Assembly (NCBI GenBank): GCA_947311845.1
Contig: CAMZMU010000063.1
Location: forward strand, 118,655,612 to 118,719,611
Origin: Poa pratensis
Lineage: Eukaryota; Streptophyta; Magnoliopsida; Poales; Poaceae
Direction: 5' to 3'
Length of the DNA: 64,000 bases
Of the stretch, positions 11,371 to 24,336 are shown piece after piece (position 1 is the stretch's first letter; every line of letters begins with the position of its first letter). Both the position numbers and the translations under genes were made by a program. Below the pieces are notes generated by a model. The model made no database searches and was not told the DNA's origin. It worked only from the letters and a program-made list of their open reading frames with translations.

Positions 11371-12060
11371 GATGCATCCACACGAAACAGGCTTTCGTCC
11401 CGCTTTATAAATAAAACAACCAAACGGCTGAACCGATACATAGAGGTGAGGGAATCCTCTTACAAAGCAGATAAAAGATAAACAAGAAAAAACAGGAGTA
11501 GCCACACCCTGACAAAAAAAGCTAGACTACCGACAAGGGGAACTCCACGCCTCGTCGATAAAGCACCGGACCTAGTCACACCACCTCCACAAAATTGTCG
11601 CCGGAAAGGGCCGCCTGCCCTCTCGCTCCGGGCCGTGGAGCGCCGATCCTGCCAGCAGACAACGAGGACGGAGAAAGGTGAAGACAGAGTCACGTGTAGA
11701 AGATAAGAGGCTGCCAAGAGCGCTCCACGCCATCGCCGAGAGTTCTTCGAAGCAGGATCCGGACTTGCCCACCGTTGCCGATGCCACCGAAATGAGACCG
11801 AGAGGTAACATGACTCGGACTCCACGACGACGCCCCCAAGAGGGTAACGACGTTGTACGCTGCCGTCGCCGGGACCAAAGGACAAGGGTTTTCACCCGGA
11901 GCCCGAACATGGGGAGGGTGACCACAACGACGCCCCAAGAGGGTAACGACACCCGTAGCCGTCGGCGCCGAAGCGTAGAGCTTTCGCTCGGGAACCTTTA
12001 TCCCACACCATGTCACCACGAATCCTCACAGACGAATCGGAAGTTTTTGGTTTTGAGAGA
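11370..12060 (-). mobile_element. Probable LINE 3' region
   Basis: The left edge reads, on the minus strand, TTTATAAAGCGGGACGAAAG, a word also found at 3528-3556 and reminiscent of grass LINE 3' tails. The rest is GC-rich, with an internally repeated CGACGCCCCAAGAGGGTAACGAC-type unit (about 11829 and 11930). The open frames here are low-complexity Arg/Ser-rich and show no domain. No reverse transcriptase sequence is visible, so the call is tentative. Confidence 0.35.
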
Positions 12061-12525
12061 GAGAAAGAATCTGTGGCAGAGAATTCCTGTAGTGCGAACC
12101 ACTGTCACTTTTTCTTGGTTCAAAATAATATTCCGAGCGACCCAAACTGCTCCTATTGTTGATGCGCATGTCTTACTCACAGGTCTGATGTACCTATATC
12201 AGATAGATGGAGCTCCTGATGTTATGAATCCTCTGGTCTCGTTGTAAGTTCTGGTCTATTGAATATTGTAGGATGCGTGGTATAAAACAGAATTCGATGC
12301 TGAAATGAGGATTGTCACTAGACTTTTTTTTCGTTTATACACGGGGCACAAAATATATCGGTTTTTTCACGAAACATTGCTTGCGCACATAGAATGTGAA
12401 AATGTATGGGTGGAACTTTTTCCGAATTTTCTTACATTTTGAAATTTGTTTTCTTGGTAAAAGGAGATACGCACCTAGGAGCCAAAATGAATATCTGGGT
12501 TACGAGCAAAGTTCTTTAGTTGAAA

Positions 12526-13398
12526 CTAGGAAAAATGCCCGTGCGTTGCAACGGGAGAAAAAAATCCGAGTTTCAGTTTGAATTTAAATTCCCTAATGAA
12601 TTATTTGTGAATCATTTTAAAAGGAAAGAAAAGGTTAATGGATTAATTGGGCTGAATGGTTTATTGGGCCAATGTGTGTTGGACCTAGTGGTACACGCAC
12701 GTACAGAGGCTGGGTCGCACACCACACTCGTACGCACGTACGAGCACATCTCGATCCCCTTCCTTGCTCTCTCTCTCTCCCGTGCACGTTGCCGCCGCCT
12801 CCACCCTCTGCTCCGGCCAGCTCCGGCGTCGCCCATCTGTGGCGATGCTCCGCCGCCTCCTTCTCCACTGATTCCCCGCCTCCGATTCGTACTACACCGC
12901 CCGACTCGAGCTCGCTCGCGAACCCTAGGTCGCCACGATTCTGTTCACCGACGCTGTTCCCCGACCCTGTGCCTCCGCGCCTCCGGCTACGTCTCCTGGT
13001 TGACCACGGCTCCTCCAACTCTCCCTCGATCCCCTAACTTCCTGCCCCGACACCCTAGAGCCCTTGCTCGACGGGCTTGCAGCAGCTGTTGCCGTCGTCG
13101 TTCTTGTCCGTCCCCTCGTCACGCTCGCTGACGGGGAGGACGAAGGAGAGGTTGTCGAGGCCGCCGCGGAGCTTCCACGAGCAGGCGTAGGCGGAGTAGC
13201 AGGCCCCCATCGGGCCGGAGCCAATACACGCCTCCCTGCCTCGCCTCGCCCGCTGCAACGCGCCCCGGCCGGTTTTTTTACTTAGCGGTGGCATTCTCAG
13301 TAAATACAATTCAGTGAGAGGGCAAAACGGTAAATGCCCGACGGACGAAACCAAACCAAGGAAATCTTCCTTCCTTTATTAGTAGGTACAGGTATAGA
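12526..13398 (-). mobile_element. Complete non-autonomous Helitron, 873 bp
   Basis: Read on the minus strand it starts TCTATACCTGTACCTACTAA (from 13398) and ends with the hairpin CCCGTTGCAACGCACGGG, then CATTTTTC and CTAG (12526). It sits between host A (12525) and T (13399), the obligatory Helitron AT target. There is no Rep/helicase gene. The middle (about 12670-13290) is GC-rich and codes open in several frames, which suggests captured host gene fragments, as is common in grass Helitrons. The source gene was not identified. Confidence 0.8.
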
Positions 13399-13420
13399 TA
13401 TCGGAAATTGACATTGGCAC

Positions 13421-13685
13421 CCGGGCTCATATGCTCCCGATATTTTCGGGAGCATAAAAAAATTTGAAAACTTTTCAAAAAAATCCGAAAAAATTCATGC
13501 ACGTACCTGACGATGGTACGCACGACCGTGACAAATTTCGCATCGTACAGGGCGCATACGATGTCATTTCGGTACGAAATTTGTCACGGTCGTGCGTGCC
13601 ATCATCAGGTACGTGCATGATGTTTTTCGGAATTTTTTGAAAAGTTTTCAATTTATTCTATTTTTTTGAAAATACCGGGAGCCAA
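13421..13685. mobile_element. Fold-back (hairpin) MITE
   Basis: Two arms, about 13461-13548 and 13571-13652, are near-perfect inverted repeats (for example CATGCACGTACCTGA against TCAGGTACGTGCATG) around a ~22-bp loop. The outer ends share GCTCCCG.TATTTTC. No coding capacity. The target duplication is not clear. Confidence 0.75.
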
Positions 13686-13782
13686 AACGCAACTTGACTG
13701 CTTGAGTTCAGGTTTCCCTCCTTTGGTTCAAACAGCTTTGCCTCTGAACTGAGAACACGCGCGTTGTCGAAGGCTCGCCTCG

Positions 13783-15872
13783 ATGCTCTACTCCGCCGTC
13801 AGGCGCGGGCTCAAACCGAGGCGGCGCTTCCCTCCTCCTCTACTGTCGCCGGCGAAGGCTTCCGCTTCCCCTTCCGCCGCCCCTCGCCGCGGCTCTCACG
13901 CAGCCGCCTTGCCCGTCTCCCACGCCTCGCTCCTCCACCGTCTCCGGTCGGGCCCCGCACTCGCCGAGGCCCGGCGGCTGCACGCCGCTCTGCTCGTCGG
14001 CGGACACAGCCACGGCGCCGTCCTCGCCGCGCAGCTGGTGCACGCGTACGCCAGGCTCGGGGAGATCGAGCATGCCCTGCATATGCTCGACGAATGCCCA
14101 GGAGGAACTCCTTCGCGTGGAACGCCGCGATCAGGGGCCTCGTCGACGCCGGCCGGTTCTCCGACGCGCTGGAGAAGTACCGGGCGATGGTTGGGGATGG
14201 CTCGGTTGCGGCGGATGGGTTCACGTACCCGCCTGTCATCAAGGCGTGCGCCGTGCTGGGAGCGGTCCAGGAGGGGCGGACGATAAGGGAGCGTGTGGAG
14301 GCGGGTGTTGCCCGTGGGGATGCCACGCCTAACGTGTTTGTGCAGTGCGCGCTCATCGACATGTTTGCCAAGTGTGGGTGCTTGGGTGAGGCAAGGAGTG
14401 TGTTCGAGAGCATGCAGGAGAGGGATCTGGCCTCATGGACTGCGATGATCGGAGGGACCGTGCACGCCGGGGAGTGGCTTGATGCGATGAGCTTGTTCAA
14501 CCGGATGAGATCAGAGGGGTTCTGTGCTGATTCGGTGATCGTTGCCACTGTTATTCCAGCATGTGGGAGAGTGAAAGAGCTGCGAGCTGGAACGGCGTTA
14601 CACGGATGCGCAGTAAGATGTGGAGTTGCTGAGGATACCTGTGTCTGCAATGCTCTGGTTGATATGTACTGCAAATGTGGTTGCCTGGAGATTGCCGATT
14701 ATATGTTCCGTTCTATCAGTTTCAAGGACGTTGTCTCTTGGAGTACCATAATCGCTGGGTATTCGCAGAATGGAATGTTTCATGTGAGTGTCAATCTGTT
14801 TGCTGAAATGCTTGCTGAAGGGTTAAAACCAAATTCCAATACCATGGCAAGTATACTCCCAAGTCTTTCTGAGCTGAAGTTACACAGGCATGGAAAAGAG
14901 GTTCATGGCTTCTCCTTGAGAAATGGACTTGACCAGAGCAAGTTTCTAGGTAGCGCGTTTATAGACTTCTACAGTAGACAAGGACTCATAAGAAAGGCAC
15001 AAACTGTATTTGAGCTCATGCCAAAGACAGATGTAGTCATATGGAATTCAATAATTGCTGGATATGCCGTGTGTGGGGATACAGATTCTGCACTGTGTGC
15101 ATTTAGAGCACTGCAGAAAGTGGGATTTAAACCTGATCATGTGACTATTATTTCAGTTATTCCATTATGCAATCACCATTCGAGGCTCATCCAAGGTAAG
15201 GAACTCCACGCGTATGTTGTTAGGCATTACATAAGTTCAGTCTGCTCAATTAGTAACGCGCTTATAGATATGTACTGCAAATGTTGTTGCCTAGAAAAGG
15301 GGAAAGAGATTTTCCAACGGATGACAGAGCGAGATACTGCTACATATAACACACTGATTTCTTCATTCGGAAAGCATGGCCATGAAGATGAAGCAATAAT
15401 GTTATTTGATGTAATGAGGAGAGATGGAATTGCGCCTGATAAAGTCACTTTTGTGGCTCTATTATCTTCTTGTAGCCATGCAGGCCTTGTTGACGAGGGC
15501 TTGTACTTCTATGGTTCCATGTCACAAGACTACAATATCTCCCCAGATAAGGAGCATTACTCATGTGTTGTTGATCTTTACAGCAGATCTGGGAAACTTG
15601 ACGATGCCTGGAAGTTCATTTCAAGTTTGCGAGAAGGGGCAGAAATAGATGTTCTTGGATGCCTCTTGGGGGCTTGCAGAGTGCATAACAGAACGGATAT
15701 TGCTGAGCTAGTTTCAAAAAGAATATTTGAACAGAACCCCAGTGATCCTGGCTATCATATTCTGCTCTCCAATATATATGCTGATGCAGGAATGTGGTCT
15801 GATGTGGCAAGGGTCAGAACTATGATAGAAGAGAGGAGTTTGAAAAATAAAACAGGAAATACTTTGATTTAA
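13783..15872 (+). pseudogene. PLS-class (E-type) pentatricopeptide repeat protein gene with one frameshift
   Basis: Two frames join into one PPR protein of about 696 residues. The frame from ATG 13783 gives a basic, Ala/Arg/Ser-rich N-terminus like an organelle transit peptide, then LHRLRSG and a first repeat ending HALHMLDE. The second frame continues from 14094 with MPRRNSFAWNA and about 14 more P/L/S repeats, then an E domain ending MIEERSLKNKTGNTLI at 15872. A single missing base near 14093 separates them. Such proteins bind organellar RNA, often for C-to-U editing. There is no DYW domain, and the E+ part is short. It is intronless, as most PPR genes are. If the deletion is a sequencing error, this is a functional gene. 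If real, translation from 13783 stops early, although a shorter product from 14094 is possible. Confidence 0.85.
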
Positions 15873-17241
15873 GTTGATCATCTCCACATTGATCAGTGCT
15901 TTGCTAAAACAAGAGAATCATCCATGTTTTCATGAAAAAAAATGAAAAGCACTCCAAAAATTTCAGCCTGTCATGTATACTTCCAATATTCAGAACTCGA
16001 GGAAGCAACTAATGGTTATTTTGTACCATATGATTGATATAGGATGGGAGTTTAAACTGCTGTTGTGCACAGATAATGTGGAGCCTGGGGATAGTATTTC
16101 AGAGAAATGGCCACTACCTTCAGCACGCTCTTAGAAGATTTTCTTCATAGAAAACAATTCGCTATCTATGGATGCAGGTGAGTGAAAGGTGCATTGGATA
16201 ATATTTAGTATTGTATTTACTCTATTTCTTTTGGAGTCATGTGTTGAGTGGTTCACAAGTTTGCTTGTTTTTTACCTGCAGCCTTATGCTGCTACTTATT
16301 GTCTAGCTATAGATAAATGAACAGAGGCTGTGCTGTTCTGTTTAAGGTTGGAACTTTACATTTCATCCTCTTTGACTACTATCAGGTTTTATATAATTTT
16401 TAACATTGAATGCCTTCATTTTGCAGGTCTCGTTTTATATGGGAAATGTTTTTTGGGATTGCTTGGTACCCATCGTTGCTCCATTTGCAGCTTAATATGT
16501 TCCAACATTCCAATGCAGATTTTCTTTGGTAATTAACCTTATTGTTTTTATGACTCACCGAGCACCATATTACTATATTAGCATGATAAATCACTCATCA
16601 AGGAAAAAATGGAACTTCTGTACTTAGCTAGTTTCCAGAATTCCAATGCAGTAAGACTTCTTGACTTGTGCAGTTGTGTTGCCTGAAGTCCCAATTCCCA
16701 ACCTGCTACTCTGAACTCTGAAGCTCTTTGACACAACATCCAAAGTAGTATTTTTCTTTTTCTTTATAGTGTTCTGCGTAAGAAATAAAAACGATAAATT
16801 TTGTACTTAGTTTATTGCCAGTATTCCAGCGGAGTCACACTTCTTGCCTTTGTACTTGTGTTGCACGTACTCCGAATTCGTAACACCCATTTCGTAATTG
16901 TGTTTGAAGAAACAGCAACAACCCAGGGCAAGGTCAACTTCCAGATGTTGATGTCTGTTAAGGAAATGTGGAGCTATACATATTGGATTCTAGGGACAAA
17001 ATCGGAAGCCCTTCCAATAACTATACAAGATCACAGTGATACTTTGAAATATCAGTTACCATGTTTCTGCAGCTTGTTCATCACAGATGCGGTGACTAGA
17101 CCACAGGACACATAAGCCAGGCATCTGAATGCAGTCTTTCTCCAGAAAGGGTTCTGCATACTATGAAGCATGGTAATGCTTAAATCCATTTACCTGTTGC
17201 TATCCTATACTACAACGACAATGTTTCCATCAAATAGTGTG

Positions 17242-17520
17242 AAACTTGATGATGCCTGGAAATTTATTTCAAGTCTAGGAGAAGGGACAAAAATAGATGT
17301 TCTTAGATGCCTCTTGGGGGCTTGCATAGTGCATAACAGAACGGATATTGCTGAGCTAGTTTCAAAAAGAATATTTGAACAGAACTCCAGTGATCCTGGC
17401 TATCATATTCTGCTGTCCAATATATATGCTGATGCCGGAATGTGGTCTGATGTGGCAAGGATCAGAACTATGATAGAAGAGAGGAGTTTGAAAAATAAAA
17501 CAGGAAATACTTTGATTTAA
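17242..17520 (+). pseudogene. Duplicate of the PPR E-domain end
   Basis: About 92 codons, open and almost identical to the C-terminus of the PPR gene (KLDDAWKFISSL to KNKTGNTLI), with a few changes such as RCLLGACIVHNRTD for GCLLGACRVHNRTD. It has no repeats upstream and no plausible start, so it is a remnant of the tandem duplication rather than a gene. Confidence 0.9.
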
Positions 17521-18462
17521 GTTGATCAGACCATAAGTTTTGGATCTTATATATTGATCAATGCTTTGCTAAAACAAGAGAAACATCCATGGTTAAGCAC
17601 TTCAAAAGTTTCAGCCTGTCATGTATACTTCCAATATTCAGAACTTGAGGAATCAACTAATGGTTACTTTATACCATATGATTGATATGGAATGGGAGTT
17701 TAAACCGCTGTTGTGCACAGATAATGTCGAGCCTGGGGATAGTATGTCAGAGAAATAGCTACTGCCTTCAGCACGCTCTTAGAAGATTTTCTTCATAGAA
17801 AACAATTCCATGTCTGTGGATGGAGGTGAGTAAAAATTGAGTTGGATAATATTTAGTGTATTGTATTTACTATATTTCTTTTGGGGTCATAAGTTGAGTG
17901 GTTCACAATTTTGTTTGTTCTTTTACCTGCAGCTTTATGTTGCTACTTATTATCTAGCTATAAATAAATGAACAGAGGCTTTGCTGATCCGTTTAAGGTT
18001 GGAACTTTACATTTCATTCTCTTTGACTACTGTCTGGTTTTATATAATTTGTAACGTTGGATGCCTTCATTTTGCAGGTCTCTTTTGATATGGGAAATAT
18101 TTTTTCCTGGATTGCTTGGTACCCATATTATCTATTTGCAGCTTAATCTGTTCTATTGCAGATTTTCTTTGGTAATTAACCTTATTGTTTTATGACTCGC
18201 CAAGCACTATATTACTATATTAGCATGATAAATCACTCATTAAGGAAAAAAATGGAACTTCTGTACTTACGTAATTTCTAGAATTCCAATGCAGTCAGAC
18301 TTCTTGACTTGTGTAGTTGTGTTGCCTGAAATGCAAATTCGCAACCTACTACTCTGAACTCTGAAGCTCTTTTACACAACATCCAAAGTTTTATTTTTCT
18401 TTATAGTGTTCTGCGGAAGAAATAAACAACAATAAATTTTGAACTTAGGTAATTGCTACTTA

Positions 18463-18619
18463 CTCCGTTTTTAAATATAAGATGTTTTAGGTGTTACACA
18501 TGTTGTCTAGATGCACATTAAAATGAGTGAACATATAAAATAAAACATGTCTAGATACATTTGTGTACATGTGAATGTGGACAAAGTCTAAAACATCTTA
18601 TATTTAAAAACGGAGGGAG
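18463..18619. mobile_element. Stowaway MITE, 157 bp
   Basis: The ends are CTCCGTTTTTAAATATAAGA and its inverse ...TCTTATATTTAAAAACGGAGGGAG, flanked by TA on both sides (18461-18462 and 18620-18621). It is absent at the matching position of duplication unit 1 (about 16820), which acts as an empty site. Confidence 0.9.
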
Positions 18620-19083
18620 TAGGATTCACAGCAGTCTGACTTCTTGCTTTTGTACTTGTGTTACAGGTAGTCCCAGTTCGTAATCTACTAGTCTGAAGTT
18701 ATTTTATGCAACACCCGAAGTAATATTATTTCTTAATTGTGTTCTGAAGAAACGGCAACAACCCAGCGCAAGTTCAACTTCCAGATGTTGATGTTTGCGA
18801 AGGAAATGTGGAGCTATACATATTGGATTCTAGGGATAAAATCGGCAGCCCTTCCAGTAACTATACAAATTAACAATGATCCTTTGAAATATCAGTTACG
18901 ATGATTCTGCAGCTTGTTCATCACAGATGCGGTGAGTAGACCACACGACACATAAGCCAGGCATCTGAATGCAGTCTTTCTCCAGAAAGGGTTCAGCATA
19001 GTATGAAGCATGGTCATGCTTAAATCTCCTCACCTGTTACTATCATATACTACAACGACAATGTTTCCATCAAATAGTGTGAA

Positions 19084-20275
19084 AAGCAGAAAGACAGTTA
19101 AAGTATATTCTGTAAAGCATCCGGAATTCACTGCGGGATAACTGATCAGCGGAATGGTTGTTGCTGCCTGAAGTATGTGCAAAGGATGAGAACATGGTCT
19201 CTACAAAGGAGTGTGCTCACTATATGTCTATATCAGACAGTGGATGCCCTACCTATCCTGCCGATTGTTGCTGCTGCCTGAAGTATGTGCAAAGGATGAG
19301 AACATGGTCTCTATTATTACAGCTTTTCTTGTGTCGATTCAGTTTGCTAGAATCGGTGGGGCAAAACCCTGCAAACTTGCTGACTTTATCTCTTGAAAAT
19401 CTTTCACGAATCAACTAGTGATGTCTCCAAGCACTAAGCAGACTGAAGCACTGTGCTTCTCCACGTTTCCTGTTTTATCGGCCTTGGTTAATTTAGTTCC
19501 TTATGATGTCTCCAAGATCGACAGGTTGGCTTGCAAGATCCAAGAAATCCGATGGGCATCGTGATCCTATCCAGGTCACATCTGCACACCAACTCCGAAA
19601 GTTCTAATGGCCGGTTTGATTCGGGTCACCTCACCTGCCTTCCTCCAAAGGTAACCATCTTCCGCCACAGAATCTGAAATTCTGAGTTCCTATATACATG
19701 ATGCAAATTAATTATGATCAGACCTATGAACTAGGGAGTATTATTTTTACCCACTCAGATCACAATCACATGTTGCTACACTTAGCCAGCTAACCCCCAG
19801 CACTGCCAGCTGCAGATATACCGAGGCAAGCAATGCAAGCCAACGCATGTTCTGGAGTCTTGCTCTGCACATTTTGCTATCCGAAATTTCGAAAAAAATA
19901 AACAGATTACTAGACTGATTAGCGTTGTTCAAGCTTAAGCTCAAATAATTGGCTGCCCGAAACAGAAGACTGGCAGGTTCTTATTCTAATCTGCGAGGCC
20001 TGGGGGGAAGAAGCTTGAATGAATGGGACACCCATATCCATGTGGGCAGATAAGGACGCTCCTGATAATGAGGTACCGACCCACGCCCCTCTCTTCACGC
20101 TGCAGCCACCGACTTTGTTTGAGACCATGCTCATGAATTGAATTGAATTGATGTCCTGTTTCACCGGCCAGGGGGAGGTGCTGTTGGGGAGACAGGGTTT
20201 TGGACGTTTGCATGATCTGATGATTCATTGGCTCATGATTTGGTAGGTCGCTGCTTGCCTGCTTCTACGGCACAG
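19084..20275. other. Intergenic with a 41-bp direct repeat
   Basis: GCTGCCTGAAGTATGTGCAA and the following 21 bases occur at 19163-19203 and again at 19273-19313. No gene was recognised in this stretch. Confidence 0.7.
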
Positions 20276-20694
20276 TGGCGTTGTGGAGCTTTTTTAGATC
20301 AAAAGGGGGTGTGACCCCCCCGGTTCCATTATAAACGAAACCAGGCCAAGCCAGCGTACATCTCAAGTTCCAGGTTCCAAAAGTAAAAAAGCAGGCGAAA
20401 TTGAAAGAAATAGATCAACTAAGGTCTGACTACATAGCTTCTGGTACCAGACCAGGAAAGCTCAAAACGCCTCACGCAGGAGGGAAAGGTCATGAGACAG
20501 ATCTCCTGGGAACATGCTTCTTCACGCACCCACTTCTCCAGCAAACGCCATGTGCAGCTCGCATGTAGAGGAACGAGATTTCTTCAGAGGCGATGGCTGC
20601 GGCGACGCTGGCAGTCCCAGCGGGGATACTGGACTGAGGAAGGTGGTCTTCTTGCCAGAGGGAGGTCTCGGCGGCGACGAGCCATTGTCGGACT

Positions 20695-23600
20695 CTACCC
20701 CCACGTCAGCAAGTGTGGTTCCGAAGTAGCTGCCGAGAGTTTGATCAGAAACATCTCCAGCTTCTTCAAAGCCGGCTCCTTGGAGAGGATAGACCAGCTC
20801 CTGATCGTCTTGTGAATCATCCATAGTATCTGTTTAACATCGAGCCATGGGTGATTATCAAAGACCATAGCATTCCTAGTTTTCCAAATGCACCATAAAG
20901 TACAAGCACAAATGGTATTGAGGGCAGAGTTTTTGTTCTGAGAAACCCAAAACCTGCTGACTGATTCTAAATTACCGCCTAGGTTTGCTCCAAAAACAGT
21001 AGAAATTGAAGCCCAGGTCTCCCTAGCCACCACACATCCATGGAATAAATGTGCAGTAGTTTCTTCTTCATTACAGAAGACACAATCTAAAGGTTTATCC
21101 ATTTTCCTTTTCTGCATATTATCTCTAGTCATAAGTTTATTATGAGACATAAGCCACAAGAAAATATGGATTTTCGGGGGGACTAGTAGGGACCAGATCG
21201 ACGGAATGAACACCGGGATCACGCCCCTGAAATTTATAATGCTATAGAGCGAGCTAGTGGAGTAAACTCCTTTGTTCTCATGCTGCCAAATCAGCGCGTC
21301 ATCAGAGTTAGAAAAGACTACTCCTAGCAGGATTTGCTCTAATTCATACCAGCACTCCATCATCTTTGGAGTAAACACTCTTCTAAACGTTAATTTTATC
21401 GAGTCATTCTCGACGACTTCTGCTAAAGTGGCTCCATGTTGATGGCAAATTTCAAACAGAGGCCAGAATTGTACAGCTAGTGGGGAGGACCCGAACCAAG
21501 TGTCCTCCCACATTCTTATTTTCTTACCGTCTCCTACACTCCATCTGTACCCTGACTCAATAGCCTTCGCTGCCCACATAACCCCTTTCCAAAAATGGGA
21601 TGGATTATTGGGTTTCGAAGCAAAGATATTGGGTGCATTCCTAATGTATTTTTTGTCTACAATAGAGCTCCAAATTTTCTTATTTCCTACACTATATCTT
21701 TTAATCCAGGAGCCTAACAAACACATGTTAACGTCCCTCAGATTAGGAACACCTAACCCTCCGAACTCTTTCTTCATGCATATCAAATGCCAATTTGCTA
21801 GATGAAGTTTTTTATGACCCTCAAAGTCATTCCAAAGACAATGCGCCATTTGGGAATTAATCATATCCAGGGCCCATTTCGGGAATTTAAAGAAAGACAA
21901 AAGGTAAACTGGAATACTAGCAAGGCAGGCTTTAATGAGCGTAAGCCTTGCTGCATAGGAGAGAAGCTTGCCTCTCCAGCCAGCTATCCTCTTAAGAATT
22001 TTATCTATAAGCGGCTGTATATCCTCCCTTCTCAATTTATCAAAATGGAGGGGGATTCCCAAATACTTGATGGGCAAGGTGCCTTGAATACAGCCAAACA
22101 CATCTGTAAAGACCCCTACTCTATCCCTATCCATACACAGAGGTATGAGCTCACTCTTAGTATAATTGATTCTCATGCCCGAGACATTTTCGAAGCAAGT
22201 TAAGGTCCATTTTAAATTCTTAGCTTTTCCTACATCATCCTCCACAAAAAGGATCGTGTCGTCCGCATACTGGAGGCAAATAACTCCTCCAGGATACAGA
22301 TCAGAGCACAGTCCACTAATTAAGCCATTTCTAGCTGCCTTATAAAGCATTTTTGTTAGGACATCTACTACTAGGTCGAAAAGGAGTGGGGAGAGGGGGT
22401 CTCCCTGCCTCAAACCTTTTCCAGTGGTAAAGAAACCACCTTCAGTCCCATTAAGTTTGACACTAACCGAACCACCATAAGTAATTTGTCTAATTAAACC
22501 AATCCAAAGAGGTCCGAACCCTCTTTTGATTAACATTTCTTCTAGAAATTCTAAATCTACTTTGTCAAAGGCTTTTTCATAGTCCAGCTTGATAACCAGA
22601 CCAGGTTCTTTAGCTGAATGCATGGAATGGAGAACCTCATGGGCCGTGACAACACTCTCTAAAATGTATCTACCTTTAATGAAGGCTGTTTGGTTACTGG
22701 AAATGAGCTTATCCATAACCAGGGCCAGCCTGTTTGTTAAGACCTTAGTAAAGATCTTAAAGCTACAATTAAGAAGACTAATCGGTCTAAATTTTCTAAT
22801 CGAAGTAGCATTTTCCTCTTTGGGTATGAGAGAGAGGACAGCAAAATTTAGTCTATATATGTCTAAATCACCTTTGTGAAAATCAGCAAAAAGTGACATT
22901 AGATCACTTTTGATGATGTGCCAGAATTTCTGATAGAACATAAAAGAGATACCATCCGGTCCTGGAGCACCATCAGAGTAAGAACCGAAAACTGCTGCTT
23001 TAACCTCCTCTTCGGAAAAGGGGGCTTGAAGCAGGTCATTATCTAGGGGAGAGACTTTTTCCTCATTGCTGAAAAAATCATCACTCAAACTAAAACCACC
23101 TCTACTTTCTTTTTTAAAAAGATCTTTGTAGAAATTAGTAGCTATCCCAAGCATATCACCAATATCAGTGACCGGGCCATCCGGTCCATCTAAGGAGTGA
23201 ATAAAAGTTTTCCTTCTACGTTGGTTCGCTACAGCGTGGAAGTACGCTGTGTTTCTGTCTCCTTCCAGGATATCTCTATCCCTGGAGCGCTGCCTAGCTT
23301 TAGTTTCCTCTTTTAGCCAAATTTTCTTCATTTCTAGAGTAATGTTATGCATTTTGAGCTTTTCCTCCTCAGAAAGCTCCTCCGTTTCCGACTTAATATC
23401 CAGTGCGTCATACTCAGACATCATGCTGGTTTTCAAGCGTCTAAGCTCAGCATCTATGTTTAGACTCCATCCTTTAGAGGATTTTCTAAACCTTCTCAGC
23501 TTTTCCTGCCAAATATCAATTGGCTTTCTACTTTTGACAGGTGAGTTCCAAGCTTTCTCTACTACGGCTTGGAAATCATCTCTAAGCAGCCACCACTTTT

Positions 23601-24336
23601 CAAATTTATAGCTAAAGCTCTTCGGCCTCAGATGCACCCCAGAGTCCCAAAGGAGTGGGGTGTGATCTGTGCCCAACCTGGGGAAGGCTTTAGAGGTACT
23701 AAGTGGAAAAAGCTTATCCAACTCCACAGTGCAAAAAATTCTATCTATTGTGGACATGATAAGGTTTTCCTGATTGTTCGACCAGGTGTACTGTCTACTA
23801 GCCATCTTAATCTCTAAAAGACTCCAAATCTCTATCCACGCATTGAACTTATCACACCACTTGTGGTTGATATTTCCATTATTCTTTTCATGCTGAAATC
23901 TAACTAAATTAAAATCACCACCAATTAAGGTAGGAATGCTACTGTCAAGGAAAAGGCTATGCAGTTCCGAAATAAACTCTTCCTTTCCTTCTTCATAAGG
24001 AGAACCGTAGACCGTTATAATTCTAAAAGTAGTATTAGACATCCTAAAATTAAGGACTGCAGAAACAGAAAACTCACCTACACTCCAACTAATAATGTCA
24101 AAGACATCAATGTCTACACCAACTAGGATGCCCCCTGCCGAGCCATTTGCTGGCAGGTGGTGCCAACTAAAATTTCTATTACCACTAATGGACTTCAGAT
24201 AGGAATCTGAAAAATCCTCTTTCTTTGTTTCTTGAAAAGCTACCACGGTTGCATGAGATTTCGCTAGAGTATCTAAAATAAAAGGTTTTCTACCAGGAGC
24301 ATTAATACCTCTAATGTTCAGGAATAGACAATTCAT
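20695..24336 (-). CDS. LINE ORF2: endonuclease-reverse transcriptase
   Basis: An open frame of about 1213 codons from ATG 24336. The N-terminus ([29 protein letters not shown]) is an APE-type endonuclease that nicks target DNA. The middle is a reverse transcriptase with [32 protein letters not shown] and the catalytic YADD box near residue 690. The C-terminus (about residues 1080-1150) is a zf-RVT finger ([17 protein letters not shown]). The start was chosen because ORF1's TGA overlaps this ATG as ATGA, which suggests termination-reinitiation. The frame could be extended to a GTG at 24393, but eukaryotic initiation there is unlikely. No stop or frameshift was seen, so the protein may be active. 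Confidence 0.93.
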   Translation of the reverse strand: MNCLFLNIRGINAPGRKPFILDTLAKSHATVVAFQETKKEDFSDSYLKSISGNRNFSWHHLPANGSAGGILVGVDIDVFDIISWSVGEFSVSAVLNFRMSNTTFRIITVYGSPYEEGKEEFISELHSLFLDSSIPTLIGGDFNLVRFQHEKNNGNINHKWCDKFNAWIEIWSLLEIKMASRQYTWSNNQENLIMSTIDRIFCTVELDKLFPLSTSKAFPRLGTDHTPLLWDSGVHLRPKSFSYKFEKWWLLRDDFQAVVEKAWNSPVKSRKPIDIWQEKLRRFRKSSKGWSLNIDAELRRLKTSMMSEYDALDIKSETEELSEEEKLKMHNITLEMKKIWLKEETKARQRSRDRDILEGDRNTAYFHAVANQRRRKTFIHSLDGPDGPVTDIGDMLGIATNFYKDLFKKESRGGFSLSDDFFSNEEKVSPLDNDLLQAPFSEEEVKAAVFGSYSDGAPGPDGISFMFYQKFWHIIKSDLMSLFADFHKGDLDIYRLNFAVLSLIPKEENATSIRKFRPISLLNCSFKIFTKVLTNRLALVMDKLISSNQTAFIKGRYILESVVTAHEVLHSMHSAKEPGLVIKLDYEKAFDKVDLEFLEEMLIKRGFGPLWIGLIRQITYGGSVSVKLNGTEGGFFTTGKGLRQGDPLSPLLFDLVVDVLTKMLYKAARNGLISGLCSDLYPGGVICLQYADDTILFVEDDVGKAKNLKWTLTCFENVSGMRINYTKSELIPLCMDRDRVGVFTDVFGCIQGTLPIKYLGIPLHFDKLRREDIQPLIDKILKRIAGWRGKLLSYAARLTLIKACLASIPVYLLSFFKFPKWALDMINSQMAHCLWNDFEGHKKLHLANWHLICMKKEFGGLGVPNLRDVNMCLLGSWIKRYSVGNKKIWSSIVDKKYIRNAPNIFASKPNNPSHFWKGVMWAAKAIESGYRWSVGDGKKIRMWEDTWFGSSPLAVQFWPLFEICHQHGATLAEVVENDSIKLTFRRVFTPKMMECWYELEQILLGVVFSNSDDALIWQHENKGVYSTSSLYSIINFRGVIPVFIPSIWSLLVPPKIHIFLWLMSHNKLMTRDNMQKRKMDKPLDCVFCNEEETTAHLFHGCVVARETWASISTVFGANLGGNLESVSRFWVSQNKNSALNTICACTLWCIWKTRNAMVFDNHPWLDVKQILWMIHKTIRSWSILSKEPALKKLEMFLIKLSAATSEPHLLTWG

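Larger units (their letters stand above)
15594..19083 (+). repeat. Tandem duplication of the PPR 3' end and flank (two units)
   Basis: Unit 1 is 15594-17241 and unit 2 is 17242-19083. Both start AAACTTGA.GATGCCTGGAA and end CATCAAATAGTGTGAAA. They are similar throughout, with scattered substitutions and small indels. Unit 2 carries an extra Stowaway MITE (18463-18619). Besides the PPR tail, the units hold non-coding flank only. Confidence 0.9.

Noticed and set aside
11678..12247. A 189-codon plus-strand open frame
   Set aside because: Arg-rich translation of repeated GC-rich DNA, with no domain. It is better explained as part of a LINE-like 3' region.
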